Positions 49,711-61,700 of a stretch of 64,000 nucleotides of DNA are shown in pieces. The stretch covers positions 7,006,001 to 7,070,000 of the forward strand of contig OZ176054.1 in NCBI GenBank assembly GCA_964247055.1, read 5' to 3'. This DNA comes from Paragordius varius. Lineage: Eukaryota; Nematomorpha. Both the position numbers and the translations under genes were made by a program. Position 1 is the first letter of the stretch. Each line of letters opens with the position of its first letter. Below the pieces are notes generated by a model. It had not been told where the DNA came from. It did no database searches and worked only from the letters and a program-made list of their open reading frames with translations.

Positions 49711-51806
49711 ATGGACGGAAAAGTTGATGACACAAATATTTTTGGGGTAATCCCTGGGACTGACGGAATTGATATAATATCGTCAGATAGCGATGAAAGT
49801 TTATATGACAAAGAATATTTGTTCCAAAAATTTTGGACCAATTTTCAATTAGCGGCCATCTCTGTATCCCGTTTATATAAACGTTTGTAAAAATATTTAA
49901 TATTTATATAGTTTCTGAAAATTTATCCAAAAATGCTAATGAAAGTAATAATCTTTATAATCAATTTCAAAATGCGTCGGAAGCTCTAACCAACCTATAT
50001 ACAGGTATAATGAATTTTTAATATTGTATTAGATGCAATGGACGGCCAAAATAAAAGATTTGAAGTCGGTTATATTTATGGTCAACGAAGGCGTAGTAAT
50101 GACATTAGGAAATGGGTAAATTCCCAAAAATCTATCATGAGGAGGTTTTATTTTAAACATAAATATGGATGATTTAGCATATATTTACGTAATAATTTAC
50201 ATATATATGACATAAATGTTTAAATGATAACAGACATAAGAGAGAAGAATTGTTGACATATCTGGACTATTTGGATGCTAAAGTTGGTTGTAGCAAACGA
50301 TTCAAAAAATATTTATTAAGCAATAATTCTCCAAACTCATACCGGTCTTCTCCCAGGTAAATATGCGTTTATTTTTAAAATCTATGTTTTTGACTTCCTC
50401 AGCAATATCTGATTTCACATAAATATTTCAGGGGCAGTGCATTTTCTTCATCACCGAGTCCATCTCCAAAGCACCATATGCGCTATACCGATAGGAATGA
50501 AGCAAATTTCATATATCCATCCGACAATAATAGTACCGCGATAACGTGTAACAAGAACAAAAAGCATGCAAAGCTCTTCACTACCTCATCAAAAAGTTTG
50601 TTGGATCGTAATTCTTCCTATTTACCATCGAAACATCAAAACAAAAATACTGTTTTTGCTCAACCCAATTCTTTGGTCAATGGTGTGGGCGATGATATGC
50701 ACAATAATTTTGCCAAATCGTTGAATATGGAAGGTAATACCTAATAGCATTATCACCATTATAAAATAACGCATCATCATTTCATAGTTTAAATAATAGT
50801 TTTTTTTTAAATTATGAAATTCCGTTATATACTCAGCTAAAACAAGAAAAATTATATGAAAGTGTTAATCGAAATATTATATTATATGTGAAACTTCTCC
50901 TGAATAGTTAACTTAGACTAGTTTTGTGCTTGTTATCATTCATAATACACATCTATTTTACTTGAGGTTTTTCTTTATCAATTTAGTATTGTACTTAATG
51001 GCCGCTTGGGTATTGTTCAAATTTTCAGTTTAACTTTTAAATTGATTAAATTTTTATTTAGTTTCTTATTACCGATTTCATTTATGACAACTCAAATCAA
51101 TTAGTTGTGCCGTACTAAGTGCTAACAAGCACCAGACTGCGTTTACTATTGATGAATGGTTTTACATACCCCTAATATTTTCATGAACAATCTTAGTTTT
51201 TAATCTGTTTATTTTTTATGACATTATGAAACATAATTTCATTCATAATAATTCTGATTTTGTCATAATTCAGTTAGTTAAAAAATGTTTCGATAATTCA
51301 AATTTCATTTTATTAATAAAGAACATATTATTTAAAACAAAAACTTGAATGTTAATAATGTTTACGTGATTTTTATTGCCTATGTGGCAGTTTCTTGATA
51401 AAAACAATAATAAGTTGTTACCTTAAAATTTTTCTTTTATAAGACATAAAAACAAAGTTGTAATAATCATGTGATATCAAGTAAAATACATAAAAAATAA
51501 AAATTTTGTTCTTTTTTGGATAATTAGGATTTTGTTATTCATACGGTACAATTTCTATTCCAAGGTCACTACTTTTTTTTCGGTTATAAAATAATTTTTT
51601 AGCATACTTTTATTTAAATATTACCATTATTTAATCTAGAACTAGGTGAAATGGTTGATGGAAAACGAAAAAATATGTCATCACAACAAGATTGTGTTTC
51701 AATCAATTCTAAAAATATTGAAAAAGAAGAAAATTTGGATGAAACTCTCCTTCATAATGGGAAGACTTTTGATGTGCCCCTTGTGAAAAGACACAAACCT
51801 TTTTAA
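49711..51806 (+). CDS. HAPSTR1 (C16orf72)-like protein, six exons
   Basis: Exons: 49711-49882, 49912-50004, 50033-50115, 50241-50356, 50432-50733, 51640-51806; 933 nt in one frame, 310 residues. Conserved family blocks are visible: FQKFWTNFQLAAISVSRLYK near residue 45, FQNASEALTNLYTDAMDGQ near 75-95, then FEVGYIYGQRRRSNDIRKW and LLTYLDYL, followed by a Ser/Asn-rich low-complexity region and a basic C-terminus (GKRKN, VKRHKPF). In vertebrates HAPSTR1 is a nuclear stress-response regulator that binds the ubiquitin ligase HUWE1 and dimerises through the conserved N-terminal half. Human HAPSTR1 is ~275 aa. The first two introns are only 29 and 28 nt. Exon 4 start uses acceptor ACATAAG; CAG 7 nt upstream would break the frame. 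Confidence 0.8.
49883..49911 (+). other. 29-nt intron
   Basis: GTTTGTAAAA...TATATAG between exons 1 and 2 of the HAPSTR1-like gene. Removing it joins RLYK to LSENLS in frame; retaining it hits TAA at once (AAA CGT TTG TAA). Confidence 0.75.
50005..50032 (+). other. 28-nt intron
   Basis: GTATAATGAA...TGTATTAG between exons 2 and 3 of the HAPSTR1-like gene. Removal joins TNLYT to DAMDGQ within the most conserved block of the family, which fixes both splice sites. Confidence 0.85.
51098..51152 (+). ncRNA. Degraded hammerhead-ribozyme relic
   Basis: TTAGTTGTGCCGTACT, AAGTGCTAACAAGCACC and ACTGCGTTTACTATTGATG align with 59955-60018. The core is broken: CTGATGAG has become CTAAG, and the AAACTAGTC segment is shortened to AGAC. 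Stem II (GTGCT/AGCAC with AACA loop) is intact. It lies in the last intron of the HAPSTR1-like gene, sense strand. Confidence 0.5.
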
Positions 51807-52761
51807 AAAACATTAAATTAATTCATGGCAACATAAATGTCAAATGAAGGATAACCGACCGTGTTAATTTCATAATAACTTTATTATAAATAAATAATAC
51901 TTAACTAATATTTAATGGGTTTTTTTGCCATCGCAATTTATTTTAGTTTAATAAATTATTAAAACATTTATTTATTTTATGAATGAATTATTTTAGAGAT
52001 TAGCTTAAAATTTGTGATAAATGATAGGTTGAGATTTAATTTATTCATATTTAAAATTTTTTGTAAAAAAATAACTTTAACTATAATATTGGATTGTACT
52101 CTTGTTATATATATTATATAAAAGATGTTTATTTAAAAAATTCTAATTTAGAATACGTTAACCCCTGTGATAATTTAAAATAAAATCGGATTAGTTTATA
52201 TTGATTAAATCTTTGTTGGTTTTCTGCTGACATAGATAGTTAATAATAAAATTTTTTTTCAAATATTAACACGTTATTAAATATAAAATATAAAAACGTA
52301 TTAACACTCTATTTTAGGGTAGTTTTATATCCCAGAGCTATTTAAATTTCTCATTGCCTAAAATTATTAAATTTTTTCCTTAAAAATAAACAATATATGT
52401 GAAATTTTGGATAATGGTGGATAGAGTATACCAAATAAATTCAGAAACCTAGGTATTTTAATTAAATTGTTATAACTTTAGAGCCTATTCATTTTAGTAA
52501 AACAAATAACGCAATTTATATTGGATATGAGTTATCTTTTTCTCGTCGTCCAACATATCAATTGAATATATATTGGGATATTAAATAAAATTTTCCAATA
52601 ATATTATAAATAATTTATTTATGAGTCTAATTTCATATTAATTAATATATCTATTTGTTAAAAATATATTAGCACTGCAACAATTTCTAAATTAAATTAT
52701 CGATTGCAAAATTTGGACTAAAAATCTTTACCATAAAAATATGAATTTCGAAAAAATTATA

Positions 52762-55700
52762 TTATTTTAATTGTTGGACATAATTGGTGTTTCTCAATAT
52801 TTGAGTACTGGTTTTTGCTGATATTCCTTCGGCTTTCAATCGATTCAGAATGGGTTTATAAAATTCACGTTGCATCGGTAGAACTAAGCCTTTCTCTTGA
52901 ATTTCACCTGTTATGATAAAATAAATCATAATGCAATGAACCTTTTAATGGTCGCTTATTTCACACTATAGTAGGGCAATTTGCAACACAGGAATGTATG
53001 GAAAAGTCAACAAAATGTTTTTCCATAAACTACTGTGTTAAATTGCCCCTGCTATAGTGTGAAATAAGCAACCATTAAATTGCATACTGTATCTAATACA
53101 AACATGAACGTTATATGGTCAATTTTTTTGTTAACTGTTTCTTCTAATCGTTCTAAATAGCCGGCCCAAACTCATATGGTCAAAATTATTTTAAACGTTA
53201 AGTGTTGCTTCTAATAGTTCATATAACTTTAGCCAAACACATTATTTAGTCATACCTTCTAAAATCATTTTTACAATGATAGCGCATGGGAAACCAACGC
53301 ATTTTGCCATTGCCGTATGTCCATTAGGATCCCCATATACAATCAATGTGACACTTTTTTCTTGCTATAAATGTTATGTAAAAAAATGATAATGTTGTTA
53401 ACATGGATGTTACGGGTTTCGATTTAAGTAAAATATGTACTAATGCATTTGTGGTATGCAGTTCTAATTATAGCAATTTACGCACGAGAACGAGAGATAT
53501 ATGATTTGCTATATGTTTTTAGGTTCTCATATATTATTATAAAATTACTAGCGCAAATCTCGTGCTGCTACGCAGCCCGAGGAAGTCATTCGGACTTCTG
53601 GGGGGGGGGGGGGGGCTATTTGAAATAAGGGACAATAAAATGATCCACATATGTGGATTATTTCGAAACATTATTTAATAGATATGATTTTATAGGAATT
53701 TTAAAACGGAGCATTCATACTAATATATTGTTTAATTGGGAGAAAAATAGATTAAAAAAATTATATTTGTGGACGTTGTTTTTTTTAAAAATGGCATTTT
53801 ACGGGGGAAGCGGGTGAAAAGAGGGACTAAAAAAAAGCGAGAAACTATGTTCGGCGCAATCGAAAATAAGTAATCAAAAATCATATTTGAAATTGAATGA
53901 TCCAACACGTTCCCCAGAAAATTGTCTCTAAAACACGATTTTTGTGGACTTCTATTTTCAAAAAAACCCGTTTTTCACACGGCCCGAACTGGGGGCCTAT
54001 TTCAAAAAAAGGGCGAAGCTATTGTCGGGGCATTAATGATTATATTTTTTTGATATTTGGATTTGATTGGGTTCACCGGTTTTCCGGAAACAGATCACAA
54101 AGTTACACGATGAATCAGTTTTTAGCGGGTAGCTCCTTACCCAGCAGCTATCATCAAAGAAAGGCGACTAAAATTTTTGACTTTTATCAGGGAATACGTG
54201 GAATCCATATTGAATTTTTACGGTCTTCATACCTAGGGCGAAAAATGGATTTTAAAAAATTATTTTTGTGGACTTTGTTTTTTGAAAAAAATGGCATTTT
54301 ACGGGGGGAGCGGGTAAAAGGAGGGCCTAAATTAAAAAAGCGAGACGACTATGTTCGAAATCGAAAATAAGTAAACAAAAATCATATTTGAAATTGAATG
54401 ATCCAACACGTTACCCAGAAAATTATCTCTAAAACACGATTTTTGTGGACCTCTGTTTTCAAAAAAAACCCGTTTTTCACACGGGGTGGGGCCAAACTGG
54501 GGCCTATTTTAAAAAAGGGCCAAGCTATTGTCGGGACATTTATTAATGATTATATTTTTTCGCTATTTGGATTCGTTTGGGTCTACCGGTTTTCCGGTAC
54601 CAGATCACAAAGCCAGCATTTTCCATTTTTATAAATATATAGATTACTTATATATTTTCCTAATTCAACAATATTTTTTTATCGATAGTTCTGAACTAAC
54701 AAATTATAAAATAGTTAATGTTAATATTATTACTATTTCTTGAGATCCGTTGTATGGGTCGATCGCATTAAAATTGTGGCGTAATATAATTAAATCCTTT
54801 TCTCCCTTTTCTAATTTTGAAAAAATATAGATTATATAAAAAATAACCTAAGCATTTAAATAAAATTTAGACCTTGTCATAATTTATGGGCAAAATAATG
54901 ATATAACTTACTGTAAGATAATGTTTGAGCCAGGTAATGAGATATACTATCAATAAGTGACCCCTTTTTCTCCACCTCAGTGGAATCGGATAACATTCCT
55001 AATCTATAAAATATGAAAAACAAATTATTTTACATGAAAACAAAAAATTATAATATAAATTAATTATAACTATAAAAGTTTGGGTATATTGGCAATCGAA
55101 TTTTGGCACAATTATTCATATTAGATTATAATAAATTTTTGCAAATTAAAAAATATGAGGTTCATTAAGATTATTAAAGTTTTTTAAGGTAACTTAATTT
55201 GTTACTTTGTTAATAAAATAAAAAAAACTGGCGTAAATTAATAAAAAAAACCAATTATCCAATTTTCCAGATTTTAAAAATAATTTTAACAAAGTTTTTT
55301 ATTAAAATAACAGACATAATAATTAATTAAAAAGTTAGATTTTTAGTAATAAAATATAACTTTTCAAATGCCAGAACACGATTCGAGTTTCTGCCAACTT
55401 TTTCATAAATCAAGTTTCTTAGCGTATCGTCCATAATATCACCCGGTTTATTGAGTAAATTGCACATTAGCATTTTCTGACACGTTATTTTAAAATAATT
55501 GAATAAATTTTACCCAAAAAAGAAAAAGATTAAATTATGAACCCAATTAAGTTATAATTTAAAATACAAATTGCATAATAGCTTTTTTATGGTATGTGGT
55601 CCTGGAATAAACTCTTTTTATATTAAAATAATCAAAAGTTATAGGTCTTTGTTCTTTGCTATTAGATAAATTGTATAAAGTAATTTTATGTATTAATTTA

Positions 55701-58700
55701 CAAAAATATCAATTAACGATTCCAAAACTTGCATAAATTTTTTTCAAGAAAAAACCATCAAACAAAAGTATGAAAGTAATTTTTGTATGCTTTATACTTA
55801 CCCAGCTTAGAGAAGGGGAAGATTCACCAAGATAAGGTAGCTGTTTGGAATCAAAAAGCCCCAAAAGATGAAATCCTTTAATAACATCGCAAAAGCCCTA
55901 AAAGATAAATGAAATATAGTTATAATCCCTACATTCCACTCTAAAAATGAATATATTTGTGATTGTGCCACGTAAATTATAAAAAAGTATGAACAAAATA
56001 AACATAAAATATGCATTTTCAATTAAAATATGAATTTTTAAGTTAATACAATTATTCCAAATAACTTATTACCTTGTACCGCAATGTTCCACGTATTAAA
56101 GTTTTGACTTCAGGGATCCCATATTCATTGATGTAAATGGTGGAGTCTCGATTTGGAAAACTTTCTAAATTGAAAGCTGGTAATTCTTCATAAGGCCATG
56201 GATTATCCATTATAGCACCACCGGCTGGGATCTCATATACCTAGATTTTATTTAAAAGGCTAAAAAATATAAATTAAATTATGAAATTTTAGGTTTTATT
56301 TATGTATGGAATAAAAATCTCAAACCTTTTCATCAAGCAAATATTTGGTTGCTGATAACGAATTTAGCAATACTCCTTTGGGATACCAACTAAATGTTTA
56401 ACAAAAATGTCTTTAATCAATATAATAGTTAGGACAACTATAATGTTGGAGCCATTATTATTCAAAGTAGTAGTGTTATTTTATAAAATAAAATTAAATA
56501 CCTAAATTTATAATGTAAAGGGTTGTCGGCATATTCAGGAGCGGGGAGACCACCGCAAAACGATTTGAAAGATATGATCTAAATTATTATTATTTGATTA
56601 AAAAATTGATAACAAAATAAAAGGAATGACAAAAAAATGGTATATAAAATGATATTCATAAATTTGATTTGGAAAAAAGAGTTATATTAAGTATTTCTGT
56701 CTGCTCAATATCAGAACATATTTCTATCTACTTGTTTTCGGTTTTCTCGTAATTCGTCAATCACTTCCATAGCCAGCATATGATCTATACCAGGATCCAA
56801 TCCACACTCATTAACAATGCAGATGTTAGACTCTTTAATTCTATTAAGTGCCAAGAAATATAAGACGACTTAGGAAGTTGTATAAAATTAGATAAATATA
56901 ATATATAACTTTGGTTCTAAGAGACGCATATCATTGCTCAAATAACTGGTGGTCACCATATTTTTTCCATGTTTTATACATAATTGAGCCACGTTAACAT
57001 GATAATTGTAGGGCAAAAGACTAAACATTCAAAAAAATATATTTTAAAATCCAAAGATATATATATATATATATAGGGCGCATTGGGTTGAATTGAAATA
57101 TTACGATAAATATAGATATTTTGATGGAAATATATATCAAAATTCTCGTGGTTTGGCTTTGAAGCTTACAAAATAAATTATTTACAAAATTATATTATTA
57201 TTAGTTGCATAAAAATAAAAAATCAAAATATTATTTCAATTTTTTTAGAGAAACTATATGCCAAGCAAAAGTACTATCTCATATAATAAATGTAAGCAAA
57301 TGAATTTTTCTATATAAAATTTTTATTCTTTATTTATGGTACATTCATATAACACATTTGAGAAATCTCCTCATAAAGGCAGTAAAAAAGTCAAGGGCGA
57401 TAAAATATGATAACAATGCATCTATGTATTCAGAAAAGAGTGTGACAACCATGCTTCTTACTGCAACTGTCCACCTGGACGCTCCTTATTCCTATGTTTC
57501 GGTAAAATCAAAAGCAAAAAAACTAAATAACACTTTTTTACACAAATTTGCTACCAAAAAATATTTAACATAATGTGCAATTAATTTGCAATTTTTTGAT
57601 CAAACCTAATTACAATCAAAGTTAGGTTGATTTTTGTATAAATGACATCAGGACCCCAAAACTAAAAAAATCCATGAGACCTGATCCAATTTATGATGTT
57701 TTATGTGGTGCATATAATATCAGCATTGGATACAAAATACAAAAATTATATAATTTATATTCTTTTACCTAACCACAATGCTAGCCTTGCTAATCAAATT
57801 TTCAACTTTGGCCGCATCTTTATCAATGTTAAGAACGTGAGGATTTATTAAAGCTTGTTTTTCCGGATCAGATCCCACAAGATGCACAAGCTTATCGAGT
57901 TCTCGCCTCCAAGGACTAACTGAAAAAATTTAATAATGGTTAAAATTTTTATAATTAATATAAGAGATTTGTCAAACATAATAGCGGGTTCAAATTTTTG
58001 CAATATTCAAAATACCTATATTTAATTCATATTCCTTGTCACGTGTGAGATATTCCACCACCGGAGCACTAACATAACCCGACCCCAAGATTACAACATT
58101 GGGACGTTTAGATGTTCCAGTACGCATAAAACTTTGTCTAAAAAGCGATTTTAAATATATTTTGTCGAATAAAAAAAAGGTGAATTACAAATATATTGTA
58201 TAAAAGCAGAAATAAATGAGTTGTAATGGTAATGGAAAAAATAACAGTTTATAATAATATGCCGTTAAAATAAAAAAACACGGCGGTATTGATGTAAATT
58301 TTAATTAAATAAAATAGAAATCAAAAGCTAAGCTATAAATCATGTATAAAGCTGAATTAAGGCTAATGGTCTAAAAATCACAAATTTACGTGGTATTATG
58401 GAATAAATTCCTTTTTACTAAATAAGCATTACGCATAAAGGAAATTTAAGGCAATGACACCTTAAAAGAGTTCCGTTTCTAAGAAATAAATTTTCTACAC
58501 AACGTAACCTAATAAACAAAAATGTATTAAAGAAAATAAAATTTCTTTTATATCCAACAGCAATTTGTTTATTTAAACCGTAAACACAATCTTTTAAGAA
58601 TTTACAACATATCATATGTACGGTAACAAGAGCTATTATAGGCCGGCCATTTGGCTATTTTAAATGGCTAAAAGGCGATTTAATTTGCATGTCTGTTGTC

Positions 58701-61700
58701 ATGTATGAAATGTTTTAATTAATTATTTACAACTTAAATTATATATTTATCAACAATACTAGCGTAAATTTCGTGCTGCTACGCAGCCCGAGGTTCGGAC
58801 TTCTGGGGGGGGGGGGGGCATTTAAAAAAAGAGACAATAAAATGATCCACATATGTGAATTATTTCGAAACATTATTTAATAGCTATGATCTTATAGGAA
58901 TTTTAAAACAGTGCATTCCTACTAATATATTGTTTACTTGGGGTAAAAATAGATTCAAAAAATTATTTGACTTTGTTTTTTGGAAAAAATGGCATATTAC
59001 GGGGAGCATGTAAAAAGAGGGCCTAAATTAAAAAAGCGAGCCGACTATGTTCGGCGCAATCGAAAATACGTAAACAAAAATCATATTTGAAATTGAATGG
59101 TCCAACACGTTCTCCGGAAAATTGTCTACACAATTCTTATGGACTTCTGTTTTCAAAAAAACCCCTTTTTTCAAGTGGGTCCTAACTGGGGGCCTATTTC
59201 AAAAAAAGGGCGAAGCTATTGTCGGGGCATTTATTAATGATTATATTTTTTTTGATATTTGGATTTGAATAGGTTTACCGGTGTTCCGTAAACAGATCAC
59301 AAAGCCAGCATTTTCCATTTTAACAGCAATGCTATAATTTAATAAACTGAAATTTTTAAATGTCTCCGAATTCGAATTCCCCTTTAAAGTGGACTTATTT
59401 GTTATAATTAGTGCAAAATTGTGAGATAACATTTTTAATGCTAAATATTGACAACAAAAATGTCAACAAAGTCCTATTGCCACCTCCCCGTAGTTGTGGA
59501 ATGAAAATGCGCTAACGGCAAAGGCCAGTTTTCTAATGATCTATAAAATCATTAGTTGTACACAAGGGCATGTGTAACATAAAAAACTCGCCTCAGATTA
59601 CCATGAAGCATAAATATTATGAATATGAATTACTTTGGGCTACGAACGAAACCGGAGTCTTATCCTTTATGCTGATGATGATTAACTAATAAAAACATAA
59701 AATTTCATACATGGCAATAGACTTCGAAATAAAATTCCCATTTATAGTCAATTTAATTACGAAAATGGCCAATAACAGCTCTCATCATTGCAATATATAA
59801 CAAAGTATTCATCAAGAATTATGAAAAGCGCCCAATATATTGTTATGATTTTATGTGATTCAACTATAAATGTGTATTATGAAATATAATAATTAAAAAA
59901 AAGAGCCATAATAATAACCAAAAGTTGCCAAGCTATATAACTAAAGTTAAACTAAATAGTTGTGTCGTACTGATGAGTGCTAACAAGCACCAAACTAGTC
60001 TGCGATTACTATTGACGAAGGGTTTCACATATCGTTTATAATTTCTATTTATACTTTCATTTAATTATATTTATTCTCCTTTATCGTTATCTTACGGATT
60101 TTAACAACTGTTATTATAAATTAAACTCTTTTTTTGGGGTTGAAGTCTAAATACGTATGGTTGGCGTAAATTCTAATCATATTAACAGATATTGGCAAAA
60201 AGCAAAAATATCTGCACAATTTACGTTTTTTATATCTACGAAGTCATAAAAAATACGTAAGAATATCCCATATATTATATTAAACCATATTTTTACACAA
60301 TTTTGTGGGAATCCAACATTTTTCCTTTTTTAATTAGGATGTAAGATGTATTTTGAAAAAAAATCCATCGTTGATAATGATATTGATAAAAACTGGTTTT
60401 TATCCACTAACACATTAAAAAGAATATTTTTGTTTTATATTTTGCGATTACTGCAGTTTATTTCTAATATATTTCAAATCCAATTTTTATCTAATTTGTA
60501 GATTATATAAATACCTTTTGGTCCTCCTTAAAGTATCTATGTAGGCGAAATTGGGAGTTAGGCTACCATTTGAAGCAATTATAGCCTGTTTGTTTTTGAT
60601 TGAAATAAACATAAAATTAAAAATTTCACATTTTCACCAATATACCATATTTCAGTCAAAGGCAACAATTTTTCAAGCAAACGCAACATTATTTCTTTCA
60701 CATGCAACATTTTTTCGACAAACAATTTTTTATGCAAATGCAAGATTTTTTTAAGCAAAGACAAAAAATGTTGCGCTTGCCAGAAAAATTGTTGGGTTTA
60801 GCTAAAAAAATGTTGCTTTTGACTGAAAAATGGTGTATTTGATTACATAATTTATAAAAGTATTCTAGAATCAAACAGGAAGAAAAATGGATAACGTCCT
60901 TAATATACCATTTGCACTTCAATTGAACACTTCAAGTTGGTCCTTTAACATTTTTGTTTTGCTTTTAACTTTTATCAATCAAATCGTGTATCATACATCT
61001 ATTTTATCATTTTTAACCTTTTTTATTTATTTTACATCTGCTTTTAGATCAATATCAAGCTTTAATCATTCAAAAACCGTATATTTTTATTATTATAAAA
61101 ATATTTTTATATTAATATGGTTTTGACATTAAACTAAAAATAAAGTTTCTGGGTTATTAATTACAATTTTTTGTTAAAAACATTTATAAGGTAATATAAA
61201 TGGAAAATATTTGGAAACAAAAAAGTGGTTTTTAAATAAAATCTTTTATTTTTAAATGAATAAAACCAAACTTGAAGTGTTCAAGACCATCTTAAAGACC
61301 AACTTGTCAAGGATCATCTTGAAGTGTTTAAGGACCATCTTGAAGTGTTCAAGGACACTCTTAAAGTGCAAATGATATATCTAATCTAACCCGTTAAAAA
61401 TTATTTTGAAATAACATTTATATATTAAATCCATTTTTGCGAACGCTTAATATTAATAAAAACACATAACTTACATTCACTATTATCGGGTTTGTTTTGG
61501 TGGATATCTCTTCGAAAGGAAGATTTGCATCTAGTTTCACCTAGAGGGTTTAGAAATTATTTGATTAAGCTATATTAATTATAGAAAAAAATACAGACTA
61601 TTTCTTCATAATATCGTATACTAAAAAATATGTCCATATTATATAAAATGTACAATCTGCAATTAGATTGCATAAAAGATCTAACAAGCGTTTCAATGGA

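Noticed and set aside
56831-56852. AASS exon start further upstream to include ALNR before IKESN
   Set aside because: No AG acceptor precedes GCACTTAATAG in the right phase; using TTAATAG keeps phase with the previous exon and matches the family spacing.
57358-57573. 71-codon plus-strand frame as a small gene
   Set aside because: Lies in an AASS intron on the opposite strand, has AT-driven composition, no splice or family support.
60551-60922. Three overlapping frames on both strands
   Set aside because: Produced by the CAACATTTTTT foldback and the AASS exon at 60515-60585; none is coding beyond that exon.
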